Positions 9,970 to 18,994 of a stretch of 26,527 bases of DNA are shown here, in pieces (within the stretch, counting starts at the first letter, position 1; the number at the start of each line of letters is the position of its first letter). The DNA is from Echinostoma caproni. Its lineage: Eukaryota; Platyhelminthes; Trematoda; Plagiorchiida; Echinostomatidae. The stretch spans positions 1-26,527 of the forward strand of contig UZAN01040601.1 in the NCBI GenBank assembly GCA_900618425.1. Reading direction: 5' to 3'. The position numbers and the translations under genes were made by a program. Below the pieces are notes generated by a model. It did not search any database, was not told the origin of the DNA, and worked only from the letters and a program-made list of their open reading frames with translations.

Positions 9970-11140
9970 CGCGCTTACCTCAGCTAGTAGTGTTCTCAGG
10001 GTCCTCGAGAGCTTGAATATAAACAAGTCTGCTAACAGCGAAGGGCTGCACCCAGCGGGTCATCAAACCTCTATCTGTTGTGCTCGTCCCTGCAATAACC
10101 ACACTTTACCGGGAGTCCTTAAGGACTGAGAGAGTACCCAGAGATTGGACGACGGCCACAATGGTAGCAATTCACAAGGGTGGGGATAAAAAGCGACCTG
10201 GTAATTACACAGCGGTAAGTTTTACCAGAGTGTTGTATAAGGGTTTAGAAACGATAGTTAGGAATATTCTCTATGAGCACGTCGCTTGATATAGGTTTAT
10301 TTCCCCCCTCCCGGCTCGGCGTTCTCAAAAAGAGGTCGTGTTTGAGCAACCTTCGTTGTTTCCTAGCCGAAGTTAAGAGGAGGTTAGATAGTGGTCAGAA
10401 ACTCGGTGTGCTACCTGGGCTTCAGGGAAGCCTTCGACTCGGTAATTCACTGGTTCCTACTAATAAAGCTGTGGTGATCCAAGCCTACGAGATGACGCCT
10501 ACCCTGGAGCGGCGCGTCACAGTTTTCGGGCACATGCGATCAATCAAATTTGAAAGGTGACGTCAATGATACGCGTACGTCTTCTGACTACGCGCCACAG
10601 GTAGGTTATGCCAGCCAATCCGAGACAGTGTAGACAGGAGCAGAGTTATACAAGCAATAATGCAATAAGATTCGTGGAAGTTTAAATAACCAATGATCTT
10701 CTTTGGTACATTTTAGTTAATCGCCTTCATTTCTTCCAATATATGAACTGCGAACTACCATTCTTGTGACCATGTTCTTGCATCTCGTTCACATGGGATA
10801 TTGTGAGCTTGTGCCCTTGCGGTTCGGTGCTTCCGTAATCCAGTCCGTGATAGCTGATCCTTGATTCGTGTCTCGTGAGTCCTATTGCGTGGTTTGTATT
10901 CCGAATTCCGTGCATATTGCTACGGCTACGATCATTACAAAAGCTCAGGTGTTTTGGTTCCCCAGCAGCTCCATTTAGATGGATAGAAGCTTTCCTCACC
11001 AACCGAACCCATAGAATTCGGATGGGAGAAGCTCTGTCTGACGTTGGTAGCGTATCCAGTAGAGTGCCTCAGGGCTCAGTGCTGGGCCACACTTGGTCCA
11101 ATACCTCGCTAGTCGTGTATTTTGTTTGCAAATGATGTAC
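9970..11140 (+). pseudogene. CR1 copy B reverse transcriptase, both catalytic motifs mutated
   Basis: Blocks in order are SVLRVLESLNINKSANSEGL (about 9990-10050) and VPAITTLYRESLRTERVPRD with MVAIHKGGDKKRPGNYT (10080-10215). Next is LKKRSCLSNLRCFLAEVKRR (10327-10385). Motif A at 10412-10441 reads YLGFREAFDSV, where the expected catalytic Asp is Gly (GGC at 10418-10420). Unrelated sequence at about 10560-10945 intervenes. Then FLTNRTHRIRMGE and SRVPQGSVLG (10990-11086) follow. Motif C at 11125-11136 reads FAND instead of FADD. Multiple frame shifts are present. With both motifs altered the enzyme could not work even if the frames were continuous. Confidence 0.7.
10560..10945. other. Unassigned insertion between RT motifs of CR1 copy B
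   Basis: CR1 motif A lies to the left and the FLTNRT/VPQGS blocks lie to the right. The sequence between fits neither and shows no coding potential that I can support. Its edges are approximate. I did not recognise a match to R1 or R2. Confidence 0.45.
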
Positions 11141-11257
11141 AACAAGGGAAATCATGACTAGTAGATCAACTAGAATCTGATTTGAACACAGAAGTGGGAT
11201 TTAGAGGTAAACGCTACTAAGTGTCATTCCCTGAACACCGTATGGCTTCTAGTCCGA

Positions 11258-11965
11258 GTGGCTAGGAGCACGGAACCGACGATCTTCACTCCAGTAAACC
11301 CAATGTTAGATCTTGAAATTTCGGTTCACGAGGACTTCAGGCCCAGTGATCAATGCCTGGCCACTGCACAAAAAGCGAGGGGTCAACTATTCCAGCTTAA
11401 GGCCCCTCTATCTTCGAGAAAGAAAGCGCTTTTCGTGCCTCTATATAAAGCCATATTTAGACCACAGTTAGAATATTGCGTACAAGCTTGTGTGCCTTAC
11501 TTGAGGAAGGACATCGACTGCATTGAGAATGTACAACGGTTAGCCATTAGGATGATGTAGAAATGACGGTAAATCCTATAAAGGAGGTTGGAAACTCTAG
11601 AGCTTTTTCCATGGAGAAGTGACCTAATTGAGACCTTCAAAATAATGAGGAGGCTGACAGGGCCAGGGGCGGACAGCTTGTTTACCCGAGCACCGCTCGA
11701 GTCAACAAGGGGCATCGTTTGAAGTTAATGAAGCCCAGGAGNAGGAGCCGACTCTGCCGTGGATAAAAATTCCTCACATTTAGAGTGATAGATGAGTGGA
11801 ACCAACTACCATCTTCACTGCTGAGTTCAGAAAGCAACTAGATGGGGTCCGGATTATTCTCTATCCAGAGATTTGTAGATATCTTAATAGTAGGTGTTTA
11901 TCGCTTCCTATTTTTGAAAACATTTACCGTCCTCTGCAACTTGACCTGACCTAACCCGACCTGGT
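11258..11965 (+). pseudogene. CR1 copy B post-RT region and 3' tail
   Basis: The frame 11290-11560 reads ISVHEDFRPSDQCLATAQKA, then FVPLYKAIFRPQLEYCVQA, then LRKDIDCIENVQRLA. This is the CR1 thumb/C-terminal region and matches copy A's VVRPHLEYRVQAW and RKDVDTLERV. Downstream, shifted frames give LIETFKIMRRLTG and then VIDEWNQLPSSLL, the family terminus. A short CCTGA-type pentamer run at 11940-11964 looks like the terminal simple repeat. One undetermined base (n) lies at 11742. Confidence 0.65.
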
Positions 11966-12229
11966 GAATCGAGACGCAGAATCAGAAGAAACTTTGGAAA
12001 CCATCAAGACAGGACTATCAGGCTTAGTCTCCCATACGCGTAATACTTCAGGACTTCAAAAATCTCGCTATCGAGTCAGTCGCTGAATAGAACACGTCTT
12101 TATCAGGACACAATACAGACGGAGGCCTTCTCACGTTCTGATGTCGGATTTGGTTTCAACCATTTGAAGGTAACATCAAAAGTTGTGATATTACATTACA
12201 ACAATCTCCCTTTCAGAAAATCACTATAT
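11966..12229. other. Unassigned spacer
   Basis: No gene, RNA or repeat was recognised between the CR1 copy B tail and the third R1 copy. Confidence 0.4.
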
Positions 12230-12760
12230 AAGTATCGAACTCCAAGGAAGCTCACGCACAACATGTTTCTCCCGAATAGATGATCGAGTAACGCGTAGCC
12301 GAAATCGGATCCCAAAACCTCAAAAGATGAACGATCCAGTAAGTTTCTACGGTACTGCATTAATAGACGATCAAATAAGCAAATAGATATGTACAAACCT
12401 CAAAGTGATCTCGAAACAACTTGAAAACAAGAGCCAAGTGTTACCGTGAGCGTAATTCAAAAAATCTGAACGGAAGAAAATAAGCCTGGATAAGAAAAGC
12501 ACGCTCACCATCACGCTTTACACAAACGAGCCAAATGTGGGCGCTCAGGTCGCGAATAAAACAAATAGGGCAGATAAACAAACAACGTCAAATGGAAGGG
12601 TCGATGTGTAAATATACAAAGTGAGTGGAATGTCAAATGTTTATGTATGCGTGAGGCGGATGTTGAGGGTGTTGAGTGAATGGAACGTGAAATTCACGAA
12701 ATTTGGAACCGAGATAGAGTGACTGGTTTTTAATGGAAGGAGTTTCACAGATCAATCAAT
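12230..12760 (+). repeat. Interspersed repeat R1, copy 3 (divergent)
   Basis: Matches R1 copies 1 and 2 in blocks: GAGTAACGCGTAGCCGAAAT, ATCCCAAAAC, TTCTACGGTACT, GAGCCAAATGT, AACAAATAGGGCAGATAAAC-like, and the GGAAGG end block near 12737. Extra sequence around 12410-12530 separates the two halves. This copy is the most diverged of the three. Confidence 0.5.
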
Positions 12761-13603
12761 ATATAACACAAGCTCATGGATAGTTCCAAACGACAAGTCC
12801 CCTCTGGCCAAAAATCGCAATTTTATACTCATAACTCGCAAGACGCGTTAACGCGGTTGTATACGAAATTGTAATTTGAAGATTGGATGTACATAGGTGT
12901 GTAATTCGATGAAAAATAACGCTGATCAGTGTGCATGAAGAATGTTTCGATATCCATTTCGATCTTTCTGGACGAAAAGTGAAACCGATATTGCTGTTGA
13001 AATTAAACGAGCTTGTCCTACATCCTTTCCGCCAAAGGAGTCGCAAACTGGCCCCAATATACGCTATGAACTTCACAAAAACAGTCAGCGATGTTTGAAT
13101 AGACACTGTTTTCTTTTACGAAAGCATCGAAAAAGGAATCCATCTAGTGTCTTCATCCCTTCTCAGATAGTTGTAGTGACAGTATCAACCCTTTCCGCTC
13201 ATGTACCCTTTCCATCTTTCGGACCTTGTTGTTTTATCGGACCAAGATTATCTCGTTGGTCACGGTACGTTGACTTTCACTTTCTGCACGCTTACTTACC
13301 GGTACGCTTCTCTCTCTACTTTCTAGCCCATTACAATACAACCGTCGTTGAGGTTTCGTGATATCAGTCGTTCTGCTTTGGCTCGTTACCTCGTCCGTTG
13401 TTAGACGAATTCGTGGATATCATTAGCCCAGAGACCAAATAGTCCTTGTGTTACAGCAAACATATTCAGTCTTCTTTGGCAACAAATTCAATTATTCTAA
13501 ATAATCAACACACGCACTTCTATCATTTTGTGTTAGAAATAGAGCCAGCGATGAAGGTTATGTACATGAAAACTAGTGAATACAAGAAATTAACATCAAT
13601 ATA
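12761..13603. other. Long intergenic stretch, no supported gene
   Basis: A plus-strand open frame at 12942-13361 (139 codons) is present, but its composition is irregular and it resembles no family I know. An overlapping minus-strand frame (12774-13106) is no better. I treat the stretch as non-coding. Confidence 0.4.
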
Positions 13604-13745
13604 ATGAAGATTAGCACATCTAATTCCAAGGCCCGGCCACAGTTCTCCAGTGACAGGGTAGTCAACATCTGGAACAGACTACCTTGGGAGCCAGTAGAAC
13701 TGCAGACTGTGCTAGCATTCAAGACGGTACTGGACGAACGGTGAT
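13604..13745 (+). pseudogene. CR1-like ORF2 C-terminal fragment
   Basis: The plus-strand frame reads KARPQFSSDRVVNIWNRLPW, then ELQTVLAFKTVLDER, ending in TGA at about 13742. This is the CR1-like ORF2 terminus (FFS.RVVNIWN.LP). It differs from the equivalent segments at 5237-5360 (plus), about 11790 (plus) and 13970-14050 (minus), so it is a separate insertion. It lies tail to tail with CR1 copy A on the opposite strand. Confidence 0.6.
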
Positions 13746-13934
13746 TTGAACTTTTTCCTAAAGTGGAGGTCCGACGATCCAATTCAGTTCTGACAGGATG
13801 AAATGTGGCTCTCGCCAATCGAGCGTCCAGATTTGTGTGTTGTCGGCGAGTTTCCTTGGTTTTCAACACTTCGATATGCAATTTTTCTGAAAGGCAGAAA
13901 TATGTGGTGCAGTATCACATCCCTTGTGGTTAGG
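13746..13934. other. Spacer between two CR1-like 3' ends
   Basis: This holds probable 3' UTR sequence of the plus-strand fragment. On the minus strand the end of copy A shows a short TAACC-type run (ataacctaacc, about 13928-13938), comparable to the pentamer tail of copy B. Confidence 0.4.
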
Positions 13935-13959
13935 TTATAGATGGTACTAAACGCTTACC

Positions 13960-14575
13960 TCAGAGAAAACCACCATCCAACACTCATCAAGTGCCTTTTT
14001 AAAAGCATACACAGTACTGCAGGTTACCACCGACAGCGGCGACCGGTTCCACAACGGAATTACCTTATTGGTGAAAAAGTTGCTCTCAGTTGTAGCCTGG
14101 AGTGGCTTTGCAGCAACCGTAAGTTATATTCCCGCGTGCTTCTACGCGGGATCCAGGAGAACAGATCGTCAAACCTAAGACCTGACATACCCTTGAAGAT
14201 CGTAAATGTCTCCATTAGGTCTCCTTTCATCCGCCTCCGTTTCAGGGAGAACACATTTAAATCTCTGAGCCGTTGTTCATAGATCTTCCCCCGTTGCCCA
14301 GCTATCATTCTCGTAGCTAGACTTTAAACCCTCTCTAAGGTATCAACGTCCTTCCGAAAGAATAGAGCCCAAGCCTGCACACGATATTCCAGATGCGGAC
14401 GGACGACGCTTTTGTGAAGAGGGACAAAGACCTCTGGTTTTCTGCATGTCATCGTTGTGCATAGACGAAACAGGTGCCCTCTGGCTTTGTTTGCGGCCTT
14501 CACACATTGGGTGCTGAATTTGAACTCCTGCGTGACCACTATGCCTAAATCCTTTGCCTTGTGCACCCTCTGCAT
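13960..14575 (-). pseudogene. CR1 copy A post-RT region and C-terminus
   Basis: The frame 14575-14324 reads KAKDLGIVVTQEFKFSTQCV, then FVPLHKSVVRPHLEYRVQAW and FFRKDVDTLERV, the CR1 C-terminal region. The next frame, 14308-14060, gives RLRDLNVFSLKRRRMKGDLM, then ETFTIFKGMSG. After one more shift the terminus reads NFFTNKVIPLWNRSP and AFKKALDECW. Shifts lie near 14320 and 14080. Confidence 0.7.
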
Positions 14576-14613
14576 CGACAGGCTCCTTGCTGTCTCTTAG
14601 TCATTTCTGGTCG

Positions 14614-15331
14614 TCAGTATCTGACATTTAGTGGTAGGTCCCATTTTTTGGCCCATCTTTTTACTACCCTTATGTCCCTTGCTAGATCCCATCCAGCTAT
14701 CTTGACGTCATCTGCAAACAGAAAACAGGGATTTTGGACATCCTGTGTTAGGTCGGTAATGTGTAGCAGGAACAACGGTGGTCGAAGTACGGATCCTTGG
14801 GGTACGCCGCTTGTGACCACTTCCTCCTCGGGTTTAAGCTCCCTCTTTGACATTAAACGTCTTCTGCGCAAGAAAGCCCATTATCCAGCTCCTGACTTGC
14901 CTATCTACTCCCAATAACTGCATCTTATGCTTCAACAGAAGGTGGCTGACCGAGTCGAATGTCTTCTGGAAGTCCGGATAACATATCTCCACCGGTAGGT
15001 CCTCAATAATCCTACGTGTGACCTCATCTAGGAACATCAGGAGGTTTGTCAGACCAGATCGCTTTTCAACAAATCCGTGCTGAGCTGATACCAACAGCTC
15101 GTTATTGACCATGTAGTGACATATTTGTCTTCTAACTATGCGCTCCAAACACTTACATACCACTAATATCAAACTTAGGGGTCTGTAATTCTCGGCTTTT
15201 TGCCGGGATCCAGACATGTGTATTGCCACTACTGTGGCTTTGCGCCAGTCGTTCGGGACAGTTCTCAGTCTAAGCGACTCTTGAAATAACTCGAAGATCG
15301 GCCCTACTATTATGTTAGCCAGTGGTTGCAC
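14614..15331 (-). pseudogene. CR1 copy A reverse transcriptase, catalytic motifs kept
   Basis: The frame 15331-14834 holds PIFELFQESLRLRTVPNDWR, KATVVAIHMSGSRQKAENYR, PLSLI, SAQHGFVEKRSGLTNLL and motif A YPDFQKTFDSV, whose Asp is at residue 120. After a frame change at about 14850, the frame 14871-14614 carries SGVPQGSVL and motif C FADDV (about 14718-14704). These are the RT palm motifs in family order, and all three catalytic aspartates are present. The single frame change and upstream breaks prevent one continuous protein. Confidence 0.75.
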
Positions 15332-15393
15332 AATCGCTGGATAAATTCCTGGAACCTATTTAGCCCTGCTAACTCCCGCTGCACATCCTGAAT

Positions 15394-15926
15394 TCACCCA
15401 ATGATTAGGGGCATCGTACAGTTACCTTCGATTGACGGAAGGTTATCTGTCACCCTGGGGATCCTGTACGTGCTTTTGAAGAATCGTAACAAGATACGTG
15501 CTCTATCGCCTTCACCCACTGCTAACTCTCCGGTCGACGATTCCAGAGTACCAACCGTTTCCCGAGTGTTGCGCTTAGATTGAACATACGAGTAAAACAC
15601 TTGGGATTTTGCTTGACGTTTTGCGCCAAGTTTCTCTCAAATTGGTATATAGCCTCTCCTTGCACTTTCTGTGCATAGTTGCGCGCTTGTTTGTAACCAT
15701 TCCACGACTGATGGATGCCATACAGTTTGTAGACCGCCCATCGTCTTCTACGAATGGTAATAGCCCTATCTATATTTGCTTTCCACCAAAGAAGCCGTTG
15801 CTTCTTTCCTAACGGAACCAAAGTTGCGAACCTATCGGTTAGTAGGAGAAGTCCTCTATTTATATGGCTCCATCTGGTTTCCAGAGATGCATTAGCTGGG
15901 TTGGGTACCCAGTTTATATCCCGCAC
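15394..15926 (-). pseudogene. CR1 copy A linker between endonuclease and RT
   Basis: The frame 15926-15522 reads RDINWVPNPANASLETRWSH, then KKQRLLWWKANIDRAITIRR, then YKQARNYAQKV. The next frame, 15600-15394, starts MFYSYVQSKRNTRETVG, the FY.Y...K motif that precedes RT in CR1-like elements. The frame change lies at about 15560. Confidence 0.6.
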
Positions 15927-15959
15927 CGCTCTGGCCAGTAATTCTTGGTTGATTTAACC

Positions 15960-16560
15960 ATATCGCCTCCCGAGTTTGGCCGCTGGTTTGTTGTGTCTGC
16001 TTTCTAGCATTAGTCGCAAGACCACATGAACACTTTTCCCTAGGGGCTCCTCCTGGTTGTTGTCCTTATGTTTCCAGGGGTTCTGGTGATCTCTAAAAGC
16101 AGTCCATCCCCGGTACCTGCTGGTGCTGTCTCTACTCCAGTTGATCTCGAGCATGTTGAAGTCTCCCACTAACAACACCCTTCTGGACGTTGCAAGGAAT
16201 AATTGCAGCTGAGCAATCAATTCCTGATCTTCCGTCTCAGTCGCCTGCGGAGCCCGGTAGACGCACATGATGGTTAATGCGTTACTGTCTATTTTAACTA
16301 CGCAACTGATGGTTTGTATGTTGGGAGTCGCTAGTGCTGTTGCTGCTTCCCACTGCGTGTGATCTGATTTTATCATTATCATTACCCCCTTGCCTGCCAT
16401 CCACCCTATCTTGTCTATAAATTGTGTAGTCATCCATCCCCTGGGTGATATGGTGCTTCCGCACTCAGGATTCAGTTATGGCCACCATGTCTATACCTGG
16501 GGTGCGCCGTCGCACCTTTCCCCACTTGTCCCGTATACTGCAAGCATTGGTGTACCACAG
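15960..16560 (-). pseudogene. CR1 copy A endonuclease (EEP family), internally deleted
   Basis: The N-terminus reads YTNACSIRDKWGKV, then GIDMVAITES before a stop (about 16555-16470). That is the family NARSI..K and AITE block with its catalytic Glu. The frame from 16433 gives IMCVYRAPQATETEDQE, and VLLVGDFN at about 16178-16155 with Asp and Asn kept. After INWSRDSTSRYRGWTAFRD it jumps to EEPLGKSVHVVLRL, so the block that copy B has (PSVLDLV and neighbours, roughly 40 residues) is gone. The terminal SDH is SVH. The enzyme would not be active. Confidence 0.65.
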
Positions 16561-16599
16561 TGAGACGGTGTCTCCTTACGCATGCCTGCTGGGTTGGGA

Positions 16600-17443
16600 G
16601 CTCACTTCTGGAGGATCCTCCAGCTTAATGCCCGAGGCGGTACCCCGTTTTTGGGGGGAAGGGGAGGGTTACGGATGTGGTCGCGGTTTCTTCTGCTTCC
16701 CAAGCCATTCCACTTTTCTCCCTGTAAATGACTTTTATCGTCATTCCAAAAGCCTCCTCTACCCCCATAGGTACATCCTTTTTCACTTTTGGAGTATTTA
16801 ATTTCCATTGTAATGGGAGAGCTGGGGACTGAGCAGCTACTGGGGATTTCGCTACTATTGTCGGCCATGTGGCTGGTTCCTTACAGCTCTCCGTGGTTTC
16901 CTTCTCCGGACTGGTAGCTGCAACCAAGTTCTTTGGTTGTGGTGCTCTGTCCTGTGTTCGTGGTGGGTTTGACCACAGCTTGCGGACCACAGTATTGCCC
17001 TTTTTAGCCCTCTTTTGTGGGCCCTTTCCTACATACGGTTCATTCTTTGGCACCTTCGGTGTGGATCCGCTCAAAGGCTCTCCAGTCGTTGGTACGCAAC
17101 GAACTCAGTCTTTGGTTTGGTGGCCGCTTACATTATTCCCCCTTCTAACTGGGTGTATCACCCTGATCGGTCTATCGGGGGTGGCTATTATACGCCCCCG
17201 AGTAATATCCTCGATCCTTGAGGCTCGTGATAAAGGCAAATCGCTGATGTGAGTGTTTGGAAATACCACTAAAAAAGGCCATGGACCACGTGAGCTTTCC
17301 TTTTTCCGCAGGTCAATTCCGTGGCACTTGATGTGTGGGGTGCTGGGGGAAAACCTTTCATAGCAGTCGCATTTAATCCCCTCGGCGACATACTCTGCAC
17401 AACAATTGGCCCCACACGCGTTGGAATTTTTCGATTGTGCCAT
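16600..17443 (-). pseudogene. CR1 copy A ORF1, PHD half joined to RRM half
   Basis: ATG at 17443. The first 32 residues give the start of the PHD-like finger (CGANCCAEYVAEGIKCDCYE), like copy B's C...C.GIQCDC. The reading then passes at once to the end of an RRM-like domain (RGPWPFLVVFPNTHISDLPL, then SRASRIEDI and RIIATPDRPI). Copy B has the rest of the PHD, a coiled coil and the first half of the RRM between these parts, so copy A has lost them. A stop follows near 17105. From 17074 to 16625 a basic, Pro- and Lys-rich tail (PKVPKNEPYVGKGPQKRAKK) continues in another frame. ORF1 should coat the element RNA; this version would be defective. Confidence 0.65.
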
Positions 17444-18286
17444 TCCAAGTTAATCTAGAAATGTTTAAATACACAGTTTTCTAACCATGAAGAAGTAGAC
17501 ACAGGTGACACCAAAAACGTAAAAAATACGCTTTACCAAACTGCGAACCACCGAAGTGCACGCAGAAAAATTGCTTAGTATAAGGTTTGTGATCTTTGAC
17601 GGATCACGAACGACACTGGTGAACGTAAAACTACTTTAAGAGTTATTTGAGTGAAATATCTACTAATATTTCACTAGTACCAGACAAAAAGTGTGAACGA
17701 GATAGAGCACAGTGGAAATTCAAACCGCGCACTAACGTATCGTACCTACGGACCCAAGAAAATTAGGAGAGAGGGAACGGGAAACTCAGGTTGCATCTTT
17801 TCGTTTTGTTCCACCATTTATTGGAATGTAACGTAGAAGATAAACGCTGACGTATAACAATCTCTGGCCTTGGAGTGAGATGAGTAACCGCTCCCTTTTC
17901 TTCCTCTTTCAACCAGGAAGTTACGGACTACTTTTCGCAGTGGTGAGTGTCATACTTGACCACACACCACCGAAGGAATTCTGGACGCTCGAATGGCCAA
18001 GACCCTTTTATGTCCTGCACAAACTGAACTCAACTGAACATCCAGAAGTTCAATGTGCCGATTATATTCTCACGGGCAATATCTTAGTGTAAAAATTATT
18101 ACTCTTAACAAGTAGATAAAGAAGTTGACCTAGGGGAGTGTCGATTGAGTCTTCTAGTTTAGGGACACCTTATTAAAAAAGCCACGATTCATTCTCTTAG
18201 AATGGAACTGGCCATTCCATTTGTTTTAACCCATCTCAATTTGAGTACTCTTCTTAGCGCTCAAAAGGAATACACTCGCGGTTAGC
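17444..18286. other. Region between CR1 copy A and CAD; CAD upstream sequence
   Basis: This should contain the CAD promoter and 5' UTR plus any 5' UTR of CR1 copy A. I cannot place a promoter or a transcription start. A TTCTTAG at about 18250-18256, 30 bases before the CAD ATG, could be a 3' splice or trans-splice acceptor, which would fit spliced-leader use in flatworms; this is only a possibility. The open frame 17880-18092 matches no family I recognise. Confidence 0.35.
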
Positions 18287-18491
18287 ATGTTATTGTCCGC
18301 TGGTACTGATGGACCCGTTCTGGGTCGTCTAGAACTGTCAGACGGATCCAAATTTGATGGGATTCTGTATGGTTCTTGCAATCAAACCGCTGGGGAAGTT
18401 GTTTTTCAGACTGGTATGGTGGGATATGTGGAGTCACTTACGGATCCATCATATCATTCTCAAATCCTGATATTGACATATCCATCCATCG
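18287..18491 (+). CDS. CAD: CAD exon 1 (GATase N-terminus)
   Basis: CAD makes carbamoyl phosphate from glutamine, bicarbonate and ATP, then carbamoyl aspartate and dihydroorotate, in the cytosol. This exon starts at the ATG at 18287 and encodes residues 1-68 plus one base. It holds the start of the CPSase small-chain fold: [13 protein letters not shown], then [20 protein letters not shown] (residues about 36-55) and [16 protein letters not shown], which is nearly invariant in animals. The donor is G|GTAGGT at 18492. From the catalytic residues the protein is 12 residues longer than human CAD up to that point, so the N-terminus is slightly extended or a later start is used. No other in-frame ATG precedes the conserved block. 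The CDS is complete at its 5' end only; later domains are outside the window. Confidence 0.85.
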
Positions 18492-18526
18492 GTAGGTATC
18501 ATTTAGATATCGTGCGTATGCTTTAG
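18492..18526 (+). other. CAD: CAD intron 1 (35-base mini-intron)
   Basis: GTAGGT at the 5' end and CTTTAG at the 3' end. Removing these 35 bases joins ATC G and GA AAT TAT into I-G-N-Y, the invariant YP.IGNYG motif. Read through, the frame hits a stop at 18524-18526. Confidence 0.85.
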
Positions 18527-18751
18527 GAAATTATGGTGTTCCCGACGAGAAAGAACTGGATGAATATGGTCTACCAAAGTGGTTTGAATCTGATTCGATA
18601 TACGCTCGAGGATTGGTTGTATCAGAAATATGTGTTGAGTACTCGCATTTTGCAGCGAAAATGTCTTTAGACGAATGGCTAAAGGAAAAAGGAGTTACGT
18701 GTCTCAGCAATGTCGATACCAGAGCTTTAACTCAAAAGATCCGACAACATG
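18527..18751 (+). CDS. CAD: CAD exon 2 (CPSase small-chain domain)
   Basis: Encodes residues 69-143: [20 protein letters not shown], then [15 protein letters not shown], then [20 protein letters not shown], and [15 protein letters not shown]. This is the N-terminal domain of the CPSase small chain, whose signature includes WF(E)S..I...LVV.E and the V.DTR.LT..IR..G motif at the end. All expected blocks are present without a stop. The domain packs against the synthetase region and helps channel ammonia from the GATase domain. Splice phase is 1 at both ends. Confidence 0.88.
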
Positions 18752-18791
18752 GTAAATAATAATGATACAAATTACAAGCCATTTCATCCAG
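18752..18791 (+). other. CAD: CAD intron 2 (40-base mini-intron)
   Basis: GTAAAT donor and TCCAG acceptor. Splicing joins CAT G to GT ACG ATG to give RQHGTMLG, the expected motif. Reading through the intron in the exon-2 frame meets a stop, so removal is needed. Confidence 0.85.
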
Positions 18792-18994
18792 GTACGATGC
18801 TCGGCCGAATCTATCGAATTTCCGGCGATGGTTACATTCCTGAGTGGTATGATCCGTCTTTGGACAACCTAGCCTCCGCAGTGAGCTGTAAAACGCCCAA
18901 AACGTATAATCCTACTGGTGATGTGCATATAGCAGCCATTGATTGTGGTATGAAATTCAATCAAATTCGTTGCTTCGTTAGTCGTGGAGCTAAA
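18792..18994 (+). CDS. CAD: CAD exon 3 (linker into GATase)
   Basis: Encodes residues 144-211: GTMLGRIYRISGDGYIPEWY, a variable linker with KTPKTYNP, and then VHIAAIDCGMKFNQIRCFVS and RGAK. The last block starts the class I glutamine amidotransferase fold; the DCG.K.NQIR motif is typical of CPSase small chains. The exon ends in phase 0 at AAA|GTGAGT (18995). Human CAD has the same motif order. The linker is the least conserved part, as in other animals. Confidence 0.88.

Larger units (their letters stand above)
5750..11965 (+). mobile_element. CR1-like non-LTR retrotransposon, copy B (dead, with nested insertions)
   Basis: In order along the plus strand lie ORF1 (5928 to about 7220), endonuclease (about 7950-8720), linker (8740-9285), reverse transcriptase (9970-11140), post-RT region (11258-11830) and a short pentamer tail near 11940-11964. 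The minus-strand copy at 13935-17443 has the same order and similar residues, so the two belong to one lineage. Foreign sequence interrupts it at about 7228-7900 (R1 and more), about 8299-8430, 9286-9960 (R2 and more) and 10560-10945. Both RT catalytic motifs are mutated. The left end is not defined; I place it after R2. Confidence 0.75.
13935..17443 (-). mobile_element. CR1-like non-LTR retrotransposon, copy A
   Basis: Read on the minus strand from 17443 down to about 13935, this copy has ORF1 (17443 to about 16600), endonuclease (about 16560-15970), linker (15926-15394), RT (15331-14614), thumb/C-terminus (14575-13960) and a short TAACC-type tail. Its order and residues match copy B. It is much less broken than B: RT motif A keeps its Asp and motif C reads FADD. 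Still, ORF1 and the endonuclease carry internal deletions and there are frame shifts in the RT, so it is not autonomous. It lies upstream of CAD, head to head with it. Confidence 0.8.

Noticed and set aside
12942..13361. 139-codon plus-strand open frame
   Set aside because: Irregular composition, no domain, and an overlapping minus-strand frame of similar quality; likely chance.
17880..18092. 70-codon plus-strand open frame just upstream of CAD
   Set aside because: No similarity to any family I recognise and no supporting splice or motif evidence; length is within chance.
18749..18791. ATG at 18749 as a start for a separate protein containing CAD exon 3
   Set aside because: The first 14 codons are the 40-base intron 2 plus flanks; splicing restores the conserved HGTMLG motif.
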